Of a stretch of DNA of 64,000 bases, positions 46,201-56,145 are shown piece by piece; within the stretch, counting starts at the first letter, position 1; every line of letters begins with the position of its first letter. The DNA is from Tetradesmus obliquus (lineage: Eukaryota; Chlorophyta; Chlorophyceae; Sphaeropleales; Scenedesmaceae): contig CP126205.1 in assembly GCA_030272155.1 (NCBI GenBank), positions 3,274,501 to 3,338,500 on the forward strand, read 5' to 3'. The translations under genes were made by a program, and so were the position numbers. The notes below the pieces were generated by a model. The model was given only the letters and a program-made list of their open reading frames with translations. It had not been told where the DNA came from and did not search any database.

Positions 46201-47470
46201 GCCATCAGCCGCATGCCCCGCTGGAGCAACAACAGCATTTCCAACTCATCCACAGCCAGCAGCATGCCAAACGCGCGCCCTCAATGCGTTGCGTCATAAT
46301 AGTCAGCGATCAGCAACTGCGCATTGGGCACCATCACTACCAGCCCCAGGCCATTCAGCGCCCACAGCACGCTGCCCTGCCAGGTGGCACTGCTGCAGCA
46401 ATTGACTCTCACCCATCTGAGTCCACAAGCTCCATTGCCTCTCATGGCAAACACTGTTTCTGGCAGCGCAAATAGCTGCAGCTATTTCCCACCACTCACC
46501 TACAGCCAGCAGCATACCGAAATCTCTTCCTCTGTGCGTTGCGTCATAGTAATCCGCGATCAGCGACTGTGCATTGCGCACCATCACTCCCAGCCCCAGG
46601 CCACTCATCGCCCACAGCATGCTGCCCTGCCAGGTGGCACTGCTGCAGCAACTTGGTTTGATCTACCCCTTTTGATTCCATACATCTTCATAGACATGAA
46701 TGCAGCAAAACAGCTGCTGTGCTGGCAGCGCAAGTAGCTGCAGCTATTTCCCACCACTCACCTACAGCCAGCAGCATACCGAAATCTCTTCCTCTGTGCG
46801 TTGCGTCATAGTAATCCGCGATCAGCGACTGTGCATTGCGCACCATCACTCCCAACCCCAGGCCACTCATCGCCCACAGCATGCTGCCCTGCCAGGTGGC
46901 ACTGCTGCAGCAACTTGGTTTGATCTACTCCTTTTTATTCCATACATCTCCATAGACATGTATGCAGCAAAACAGCTGCTGTGCTGGCAGCGCAACCAGC
47001 TGCACTGGCCTCACTCACTCACCCACAGCCAGCAGCATGCCAAAAGCTCTCCCTCTGTGTGTAGCGTCATAATAGTCGGCGATCAGCGACTGCGCATTGG
47101 GCACCATCACACCTAGCCCCAGGCCATTCAGAGCCCACAGCACGCTGCCCTGCCAGGTGGCACTGCTGCAGGCAAACAGCGTTGTCATCAGCGCCCAGTA
47201 CCAGCATGTAACAGCCACCAGCCGCGCGCGGTTCAGCTTGTGACCTGCAGCAGCAGCAGCAGCGCAGCAGCAGCAGCGCAGCAGCAGCAGTTTCTTTCAC
47301 ACATACAATGCCAGCAAATGACCGCCAGCAGCCGCGCCGCGTGCAGTTTCTGCCATGCAGCAGACGCCAGCATAAGCAGCAGCATTTGCTTGCGCTTGCT
47401 GTACCGCAGCTGGAGGCCGCCTCAAGGCTGCCAGTAGCTATACAACGCATCATCCCTGGCACCCCATGAG

Positions 47471-47502
<32 letters not shown>

Positions 47503-48318
47503 CACCCAGCAGTCCTCCCGCTGGTGAGGCCAGGGCCTGAGCCAGCAGCCTGCTGAAGGTCATAGCTCCCAGCTGGGCGGGGCTGGCTGCAACAAGGGCA
47601 AATACAGCCAGCGGAACACGGCGCCAGTAATTTGCACAGCTGTTGCAGAATGCACAGGCCGTCAGCAACCAGGGAAAAAGCTGCTGGAGGTATATGCCAG
47701 CAAGCTTAGGCACGGTTGACATTGAGTTTCATGCTAAGGGGGGCAAGAGAGTGCAAGAAAAGCATGCAGAGCATGGGGTGCCAGGGCCTGGGCCAGCAGC
47801 CTGCTGAAGGTCATAGCTCCCAGCTGGGCACGGCTGGCTGCAGCGCAGTGAAATGCAGCAAAACATAATGCAATTGTCAAGGAACAGCCGTTGCTATACG
47901 CACAGACAGTGAGCAATCAGGGACAGCTACTGGAGATCTGCTGCTGGTAGCAGTGTCAGCAGCAGATGCTTTTCCAGCCTGGCACATGTGCAGGAAGCAG
48001 GGTGCACCAACCTGAGAATGCACAGCCCACATACAGGTAGACAGCAGGAAGCAGCGAGGCATCTGTGTTCTCCAGCACTCGAGATATTGCCACCAGGAAC
48101 GTGGTCAGGACGCGATGGTGGTGAACGATGTAGCGCTGTGCTGCTGCTGCTGCTTCTTGGAACTCATCCTGCAAGCTATGATGCTGCTGGTGCAGGCGCT
48201 GCTGCAGGAGGTACGACTTTTCCTCTTCATTTATCGTGCTCAAGTGTTGCTGTTGGTCTCTGGCTGCTGCCGCGTGCGCATCAGCACTGCCTGCGGGAGT
48301 GATGTCGTGCAGGTCCAT
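43268..48318 (-). CDS. major facilitator superfamily transporter, spinster-like
   Basis: Eight exons on the minus strand: 48318-48012, 47586-47506, 47244-47023, 45986-45517, 45239-44823, 44507-44420, 44042-43892, 43484-43268 (650 residues). The N-terminal 70 residues are soluble and Gln/Glu-rich. RVLTT FLVAISRVLENTDASLLPAVYLYVG opens helix 1 and matches plant spinster-like MFS proteins. The loop after helix 2 (GGLLGHKLNRARL) is the MFS motif A position. GLNGIGL-type sequence (LNGLGLGVMVPNAQSLIADY) and GWRFAFLSV follow. A Ser/Gly-rich central loop divides the halves. VPWTLCVLVYSFLHCTYPRDKRR closes the membrane domain before a cytosolic tail. Spinster relatives move sphingolipids or lysolipids, but the substrate here is unknown. 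Exons 2 to 6 all have echo copies, making this 5-kb gene mostly intron. A TTACA (minus TGTAA) lies at 42975, 290 bases past the stop. Confidence 0.9.
44600..44769 (-). repeat. three acceptor-side echoes of MFS exon 6
   Basis: CAG|GGC(G/A)TG(C/T)T heads at 44769 and 44617 keep AG. The copy at about 44689 has lost it (GCAC). The intact exon starts at 44507. Spacing is 72-110 bp. Confidence 0.8.
45305..45359 (-). repeat. acceptor-side echo of MFS exon 5
   Basis: GCAG followed by the exon head coding GFLGSMPWSAFAHTTLFLQLQ, 120 bases upstream of the intact exon, which has FAFTT instead. Confidence 0.93.
46030..46083 (-). repeat. acceptor-side echo of MFS exon 4
   Basis: CTGCAG|GCAACATGGG head coding GNMGTTLSKLYATN, 97 bases upstream of exon 4 (45986). 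Confidence 0.92.
46251..46882 (-). repeat. three donor-side echoes of MFS exon 3
   Basis: Each copy spans about 120 bases of the exon 3 tail (LGLGVMVxNAQSLIADYYDATHRGR). Ends are at 46762, 46500 and about 46251, spacing 249-262 bp after the intact donor at 47023. The first two are open in frame and keep GTGAGTGG; the last has a TGA and a ruined donor. Confidence 0.93.
47246..47291 (-). repeat. (CTG)n-rich tract, sense, before MFS exon 3 acceptor
   Basis: Interrupted CAG repeats on the plus strand next to the acceptor of exon 47244-47023. Confidence 0.85.
47770..47839 (-). repeat. acceptor-side echo of MFS exon 2
   Basis: CTGCAG|CCAGCC(G/C)TGCCCAGCTGG head coding QLGAMTFSRLLAQALA, about 250 bases upstream of the intact exon (47586). 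Confidence 0.92.
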
Positions 48319-49125
48319 TCGGAGCTGCTACGAGCACATACACGAGCAGGAATCTTGTACGCAGCGGCCATTGATATATGTAAGATATGTACGCTGCAGC
48401 GATATACAAATATGCATTAAGGTCGCTGGCCGGACGAAAACAGGGTCCAATGTACAGAGTCAGGTGGGACAGCAACATACGTTGTTTAGGGTCTGCAGTG
48501 GCAGGCCGTTCACGACGTACATAAGCCATCGCAGCAACAGGAGCAACAGAATCATACTACTGCCAATGTCGAGCTCTTACAGATGCGCACCAATACACAG
48601 CTGACGCCCAGCAGAGACACCAGAAGGACACCAGCTGGCTGCAGCACCAAAAGAGAACTGAGTGCAGCAACATGCTACTATCGCAGCAATGTCATGCAGC
48701 AACACCAAGGCTGTAGCTGAAATGAAACAGGCAAGCAGCCTGCAAGTAGGACCTGCACTGACCCCTGCGTTCATCAATACATAAAACATGTATGGTGCAT
48801 TGATTTCATGCAGAGTTTGCCGTAGAACTGTATGCAGTTTTCACCAGCAGTTCACAGTAGACAGAACATTACCGTGTTATGTGCTTGTATCGGTCATGCA
48901 CACAGTATGCATGCTAGCAGCAACATCATACTCCAACCACACCTTCTTCCAGTCTTAGCAACATGCGTCAAAGGAGGTTCTAAATGTCTGTCTAAACAAG
49001 CAGGGCAGTGGCTGCACACAACAAGAAAAAGTTGCCAGCATATTCAACAAGCTCTAATTTGCTACATAAAGGTTGACGCAGCCCTATGCCAGCGCTGCAG
49101 CAGTGGGCACAGCACACGCTGTCAT
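48319..49125. other. MFS promoter region and 3' flank of the next gene
   Basis: No coding exon was recognised. Confidence 0.45.
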
Positions 49126-49130
49126 TTACA
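49126..49130 (-). terminator. candidate poly(A) signal TGTAA (secreted-protein gene)
   Basis: TTACA on the plus strand, 140 bases past the stop at 49268. Confidence 0.5.
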
Positions 49131-49267
49131 TGGCTGTTGCACATGCCCTGCCTGATGCAGCCCCACACAAGGGAGCTACTATTGCAACGACAGCACTGCT
49201 GGCAGCTCTGTCTGGCAGCTCTGGCAGCTCTGTATCTCAGGCGATGCTGTCGGCGCTGCGTGCTGCA

Positions 49268-51093
49268 TCACACTAGCAGCAGTGCTAGCAGCAGCAGGAC
49301 GCTCATAAATACCTGCAAACAGCAGCAGCAGCAGCAGCAGCAGCAAGTTAGGGGACAGAGTGAGCATGCATCGTGATGCCAATGCCAGCAGCAGCTGCTC
49401 GTTGTGCTGCTACGCTGGCTGAGCACCAGGCTAGCAGCTGCCTGTGTATATGCACTGTATCACCTGGCAGGTGATGTCCTTGCATCATGCTTGGAGGCAG
49501 CACTGCTCAGGCACCAGCACTGCTGTGCATCCTCTGTTCAACACAGACAACAGTAGCGCAGCAGCGCATAAGATGGCACCGCACTCACCAGCTGTACTCT
49601 GGCAGCGTCAGCGCTGCTGCTACACATATCCTCTGCTCTCATCTGAACCATAACACTGCTGCACATCAGCAAAGGTGACATCAGCGCAGCACCCCATTGC
49701 ACTTACCAGCTGCACTCTGGCAGTGCCAGCGCTGCTGCCCATGGGCTGGTTGCAGTATGCTGCAATGTCTTCATTGCCAAAGCTCGGCCGCCGCCTGCCG
49801 AAACATTGGAAGAGCTGATCGCTAGACTGCCAGCACTCGGAGAATCGGGGGTCGGGGCAGGTGGCCACAACAAGGCTGGTGCTGTTGGTATCCTTGCAGT
49901 TGGAAAGGGCCTTCTGGCACACGTTTTTATAGCCTGCAGAGGCACGAAGACACAGCAGCAGGAAAAAAACTATATTGGCGCGCGTGCCACATGCTGCAGG
50001 TGCAAGCAGCCAGCCATTGCCATATGCAGAGTGCCAGGGTCATGGTTTGAAGGAAGAGTATATGACACACGAAATCACCGGGAACTGCAAGCACCGCTGA
50101 TGCCTGCGTACAAACACTCAACCCTTACTCACATTGCACGCCGAAGCCGTTGCAGTAGGCCTTGCTGTTGCTGGTCAGCAGTAGTGCAATCCGTAACCAT
50201 CATCAACGCAGCCCCAGTGTGTTGCTGCATAACTGAAAACAATAGCCTAATGTTCTTTCACTCACATTGCACACTGAAGCCGTTGCAGTAGGCCTTGCTG
50301 TTGCTGGTGAGGCTGTACAGCGCTGTGCCGGCCATCATGCCACCCGCAAAGGGCAGCAGCATGGAGGTGCTGCGGTGGCCCGGCTTGTTGTAGGAAAAGG
50401 GGCTGCCGCCTCCAAAAGCCCTGAAATACAACACAGAAATACATTTAAAAACGAACGCAAACCACACAAAACACGCAGCTGTGTTTGCTTGGGAGCTGCA
50501 CTGCAGAGACGTTGCGAAGCTGCGGCTGAGCTGATGAAGATAAGACATGCTAGCCGCGGGCTGCACGTCAAGCTCAGATGACAAGCAGCAGCATATGCAG
50601 ACGTACCATAGCTGCACAATGCTGCCACTTGTCTCGAGTGTGCGCTGCAACTGCATGCTATCAAGTTAACTGCTGCTTTGTTCAAGGGCTGCGATGAATA
50701 CTCTGGGGTGACATGTCGGTAAGCACACCAGAATGTGATGCATGTTTATGTACTACACAATGTGGCTTGCAGGACACTCATTCACCTGGCACCTCCAGCC
50801 ATAGCACCTCCTGCCATTGCCCCCCCTGCCATGGCACCTCCTGCTGCAGGAATGCCAGTCACTGTGCCTCCTGGCCTTGCTGTTGCTGCTGGGTAGCCCA
50901 TCACGGGTGCTGTTGTTGGCCTGTAGCTGCTGGTTGTTGGTGTAGACATTGGCCGGCTGCCAAAGCTGGTCCGTGAGCCACCACCACTGCGTACACCGGC
51001 TGATGCATGCGGTAAGGCTAGCAGCAAGAGCACAGCAGCTGCTTGAAGCAGCAGCAGCTGATGTCCTGAGCAGCGCGTCGTCCGTGCTTGCAT
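49268..51093 (-). CDS. secreted or membrane-anchored cysteine-containing protein, unknown function
   Basis: Four exons on the minus strand: 51093-50786, 50420-50266, 49933-49707, 49312-49268 (244 residues). The start MQARTTRCSGHQ is followed by a strong hydrophobic core (LLLLQAAAVLLLLALPHASA), a clear signal peptide. The mature protein begins Gly/Ser/Thr/Pro-rich, then has four GGAMA-type repeats. A hydrophobic patch follows (SMLLPFAGGMMAGTALYSL), then a Cys-rich region (about nine Cys, e.g. VCQKALSNC, FSECW, YCNQP). The last exon is only 45 bases and supplies a 14-residue hydrophobic tail (SVLLLLALLLV) right at the C-terminus. That suggests a GPI-type or tail membrane anchor. I do not recognise the family. 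A cell-wall or surface role is an inference from targeting only. Confidence 0.75.
49320..49343 (-). repeat. (CTG)8, sense, just before the final-exon acceptor
   Basis: CAG run on the plus strand separated by a few bases from the acceptor of exon 49312-49268. Confidence 0.88.
49591..49630 (-). repeat. donor-side echo of secreted-protein exon 3
   Basis: A copy of the exon tail ending GTACAGCTG|GTGAGT. The intact exon ends GTGCAGCTG|GTAAGT at 49707. Confidence 0.85.
50133..50180 (-). repeat. donor-side echo of secreted-protein exon 2
   Basis: A copy of SNSKAYCNGF(G)VQ-coding sequence ending GTGCAAT|GTGAGT, 133 bases after the intact donor (50266). Confidence 0.9.
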
Positions 51094-53416
51094 GACTGCG
51101 TTAACCGTTAGCAATGCAAGTGACTTAAACAAGCAAAAGACGATGAGAGGTGAGCTGCTGCTGCTTGCACACGGGTAATCAAGTGGGTGTCGAGCCAGGG
51201 TCCGTCAGGTGCGACGCGGAGCGTGTGTATGCGTTGCGATCTATGCATATATAACCAGTAATGTGTTAAGCAGTGCTGTACCATCGTGCATAGCGCCATG
51301 ACAGCTTCCTGACGAGAAGGTCAGGCTGACAGTGATTCAACTTCCGACGGTGTCCTGGTGACATGTGCCAGAGCTTGAGTTGAGCGATGAAGCCTAACGA
51401 TTTCAAGTACATTCAATCGATCACCTCGAGCACGCCCATGCTCTCATGTGGAAAGGCTGCGCAGTAGCAACTGACCTTCAGAAGACCTTCACTGCATGCA
51501 TGCGGACCTGCTGCACCTGCTTGCAGCACCGGTACTCTTGCCCGGGACCACAGTGCGTACATCATGGTTACAGCCGTCTAGATTCATGATGTACAACCCA
51601 CAAGTATACAACTAGGCCAAAGCACCAGCTATGCCTGGCCCAGGCGGGATCCAATGGCACCTGCACAGTGCCCAGCCTGCGAGCCAAGTGCACTCAGCCG
51701 TGGTGCAAGAGCTGCGTGTAAGCGCACCTCACAACAGCACCACAACGGTAGCCACTGGCACCAGTATACCAAGCAGGGTCAGCTTCCCAAACTGCTACTC
51801 AGTGAGGGCTGCAACCTCGGTCAACTTAAAAGCGCCAAGGTCAAACTTGAAAGCGCCAAGGTCAAAACAGCGGCATAACAGCCCTGCGACATGTACGTGT
51901 ACATTACCATCAAATGCCACCACCTCCCTCACATAGAACGCTTCAAACTGCATTGTACTGGTACACCCAGTATGCCCCAGGCTCTGGAACAACAGGTCAG
52001 CTAAAAACCCTGAGACCAGGGCACACCCATGCAAAACCCCAAGAACAGCTGGGGCTCAGGTCTGCACCTTCACCTAAACCGCGTGCTTGCTCAGACCCTG
52101 TGTCAGTCAATCACACTCAACCTTTCGGTGCTCCGAAGCACAACAGGGCTTAACACAGCGGTGCGGAGTGACGAGGCATCTCAGAGACCTTTGCGCATGG
52201 GGCCACACGACACGGCAGGACCTCATGTCCTGCCCAGTACACGGAACATGCGCGCTGCAGCAGGAACGCACACTCAACCAACAGCCAGTATGTGCGACAG
52301 CTCAGCAGAAGCAGCTCCAACTGACAGCAGCTGCACGAGGACACACCAGCAACATGCTGACCATAGCATGCAGCAAATGGTCCAACTTCTTGCCGCAGCA
52401 GCCACAGCTCACACATCGTGCGGCAGCAGTGCTGCTGCATTGCAGCATCACCCAAACCTGACGCTGCATACAGTGCAGCAGCCCAAAATCGCTGCCGTGA
52501 TGCACTCTGCTGTGTTTCTGTACACATATGATGCATGCGACGCACACCCACATACAAGGCATGCAGCAGACATGCAGGCATGCAAAGATAAATGACAACG
52601 GCACCGGCTGTCAAGCCTCATGGCATGGGGTCAGTGCCGCTGCTTGCGCTGTCATTGCAATGCTTCGCATGTGCGCTGCATGCAGCCTGATAGCAGCAGC
52701 ATGCATCTGCCCATTGTCCTTCACAGCAGCATCACAGCCCACTCACTCGTTTTGTTGGCAGCCATACACCACGTCACAAGCGCAGACAGACAGGGAGGTT
52801 CTGCAGCCTCTTCTTCTGCTGCAGCATTGCAGCACTCACCCACACACGCGCGATGATGTAATCCACTCAGCACACACACGGCGCACAGTCGAGCTGCGCG
52901 CATGGAGGACGCACTACATAAAAGAAACAGCCACATGACAGCACACCTTTTCTACGCCTTGCAGCACCCCCAGAAGGCTATACAGCCACCTGTTGCAAAC
53001 AGCTGCCGCAGCAGCACCAACTGTCAGCACAGACAGTCAACTGCGACTAATGAAGCGGTGGGCCTAAGCAAGCAAGAGCGCTGCACGCCGCTTAAGATGC
53101 TCAGGTGCTGCTTGGTGCTGCATTCTCATTGCAGAAAGTTGAGTTCAAACCTTCGCAGGCATAGTGGCTGCATCCCTCGCTGCAAGTAGAGATTGCAACG
53201 CCACGTGCCACATTGCGCCACATTTCAAAGCCTGCCAAAGCATTACCACAGCTGCAGAACAAGCTGCACACAGATAAACCAAAAAATCAGCAGTTTCAAT
53301 TGCAACTCGAACCTGAGAGCCCTAAGACAAGCCTGCCGCTGGCCGGTCTGTGCAGCTCCCGCAGTGCACTCAGTGCGCTGTCAGTTGCTGCTGCCAGGTG
53401 CTGCATGACGAGCAGC
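51094..53416. other. intergenic: promoter of the secreted-protein gene, 3' flank of PDK
   Basis: A TATATAA-like run near 51245-51255 (minus sense) could be the TATA region of the secreted-protein gene. The rest shows no recognisable gene; ORFs are His/Gln/Cys-rich and incoherent. Confidence 0.4.
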
Positions 53417-53421
53417 TTACA
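53417..53421 (-). terminator. candidate poly(A) signal TGTAA (PDK)
   Basis: TTACA on the plus strand about 515 bases past the PDK stop. Confidence 0.4.
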
Positions 53422-53639
53422 GCTGCCTCCTCACAAAAAAATAATAGCCTGCCTGCTGCCATAGCAATAGCCGCCTGCTGCAACAGCCATACGCATAGCC
53501 TGCCTGCCGCCCGCCAAGCTGGCACACTGCTGAAGCAGGCTAGCTACAGCATGAGGTGCAGCACGCCGGCAACTGCTGCAGGCTGCACGGGCATCTCGGT
53601 GTGCAGGCCCAGCTGCAGCAAGAGCTGCGGCTGCTGCTG

Positions 53640-53930
53640 CTGCACTGCCACAAGAACACACAATGGCTGCAGCACATAGCCCAGCCTACTGAGGTGCAGG
53701 GGGCCTTGCTGCTGCTGCTGCTGCTGCTGCTGCAGTGCTGTCACAACTACGGCAGCGGCTCCTGCACGTTGCCCAGCCTGTTGAGGCGCAGGAAAGCGTC
53801 CGTGCCACCACGCTCATTGAATGATCTGCACGCTGGCTGCTGCTGCAGTCAACACTAGAGTAGCAACAGCAGCGGCAGCAGCAGCGGCTGCTGCCCAATC
53901 TGCTGAAGTGCAGGCTTCACTGCTGCTGCT
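53640..53930 (-). repeat. terminal-exon echoes of PDK after the stop codon
   Basis: Copies of the tail coding [14 protein letters not shown] occur at about 53750-53815 (best), 53890-53925 and 53645-53700. They lack the intact stop context and lie in the 3' UTR. Confidence 0.82.
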
Positions 53931-53932
53931 GC

Positions 53933-56095
53933 TTACGGCAGCGGCTCCTGCACATTGCCCAGCCTGTTGAGGTGCAGGTAGGCGTCCGTGCCGTATCCCT
54001 CCATGGAGATGATCTGCAGGTCGCCGCCAAAGTAGCGCGCATACAGCCTCGATACCGGCAGGCCATAGCCGTATCCGGCCAGCACTGCAGGCCCATCTGT
54101 GTCATCCTGCAAACACAAAAGAAAAAGCGGCATCAGCAGCAGCACGTAGCACAGATGACGACGCGTACAACATAGGCTGCTGTGTGTCACAAGACACTAC
54201 ACCGCACATTGCGCAAAACACCCAACCAGAAACTGGTGATAACTGCCGCAGAAGCCCCAGCAGCATCACTTGGCCCATGAAACACGACAACCCTGCGTTG
54301 GCTGGCCTGGCCACTACTACAAGATTGCAACAAAACGAATTGTTTGTGCCCAACGGTGTGTTGCGCGTACACAACACTTTTCCAGCCCATGCACCTGCAG
54401 CTCCTCCATCTGCACGCGCGACTTACCGGTTGAGTAGAGGTAAGTCCATCCGCATGCATAGACAAGCAACCACTACATAGCTCAAAACAAAGCAGGCGCA
54501 CGGTACCAACCTGCAGCTCCTCAACCTGCACGCGCGTCTTAGTGGTAAAGTAAAGGCAGGTATTGCAAGCAAGCACTAGGGGCCATCAAAAGTAACACAC
54601 ATCTGACGCAAGCAGGAGCACAACACGCACCTGCAGCTCCTCCATCTGCACGCGCGACACGCGCGGTCGAGTAGAGGAACGCCAAGATTGCAAGCAGACA
54701 CAAGCAATCACTACATAGCTCAACACCCAGCAGGCGCACGGTACCAACCTGCAGCTCCTCCGACTGCATGCCCGACTTGGCGGTAAAGTAAACGCAGGTT
54801 CAATTGCAAGCAAGCACTAGGGGCCATCAAAAGTCAGTCAGAATCTGACGCAAGCAGAAGCACAACACGCACCTGCAGCTCCTCCATTTGCACGTGCGAC
54901 TTGGCAGTCAAGTAGAGGTAGGTCCAAACGCAAGCATACACAAGCAGCCACCAACTAGCATCTGACATAGCATGCGCATAACACGCACTTCATCATCAAC
55001 GAATTACCAGTCAAGCCACAGCAATAAAGCTGTCGGCCCAACTACACGCACCTGCAGCTCCTCCATCTGCACGCGCGACTTGGCGGTCGAGTAAAGGTAG
55101 GTCCAGATGCGCGCCAGACCGCTGCGGGGGATGCCGCCTCCCTCATCAGACACCTTGATGGTCACGTCCTCACCTCCCTCAGCCACGACAAGCCTGCGGC
55201 GCAGCACAGAGTAAGTTGCAGAGTGAGATGGCAAGACCGCGCGCAGTGTGACATGTGAGCCAGATGTGCAGCACGTGTGGTCATGTCTGCGCCGTCGCAG
55301 GGGTTCTGCTGCTACAATCATACTAACAGATGACAACATAAATGATTAAGCTGAAGTCATCACACTGATCCGCGGCGGATAGGCATCCGCGTCTTCAAGC
55401 GTCCTGCACCATCACCACTATCACTTATATCACCTATCAAATCCTAATCTTTGCATCATAATTCATCATCCACTTGTTGACAGCAGTATACAAGACAATC
55501 ACCTGATGGGCGGCGGCTCGTCGTCCGCGTCCTCGAACCTGTCCTGCACCGCACGCAGGCTGTTCTTCACCAGCTCAAACACCATGTGGTGCAGGTGGCT
55601 GGGCACGTACGCAAACACAAAGTTGGGGTCGCCGTAGATGGACACGTCGGGCGCAGCGCCGTACTCGCGCATGCAGATGGAGCGCGCGTCATTGATGGCG
55701 TCCTGCGCCACCTGCAATGGGATGAACAAAAGTGCAGCACGGTGTTGGCGAAAAGAGCCAGGAAGCCATGGAGCGGGCAGCTTGTGGGCGGCAGGGCGTT
55801 GACTAGCCAGCTGCACATGGTGTGCAACTGAACGCAACCAAGCCACGCGACACGCACATGCTGTGTCGGACAGCAGCTGCAGGTTGTTGAAATGTCAAAC
55901 GCATGCTGTGCGACATGGGCTGGCATTCAAAGGAAGGCAACAGATGGTGGAGGATATCGGCTGACAGAGCAGCAGACCGCACAAAGGTGCAGTCTCGCAT
56001 AGGCTGCCGGCCGCACCTGCCATGGCGAGCACTTGGTGCAGATGAGGCCTATGTGATTGGCCTTGGAGGGCTCGTGCAGCGCTATATGCTGGCCT

Positions 56096-56145
<50 letters not shown>

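Noticed and set aside
50266-50420. Resemblance of the AGGMMAGTALYSL patch to the hydrophobic core of prion or Shadoo proteins
   Set aside because: Short, low-complexity similarity only; no supporting domain, and a chance match is likely.
54395-55052. Evenly spaced short repeats (about 120 bp) considered as an RNA or CRISPR-like array
   Set aside because: The conserved core is the coding tail and donor of PDK exon 6, so it is an exon-edge echo array.
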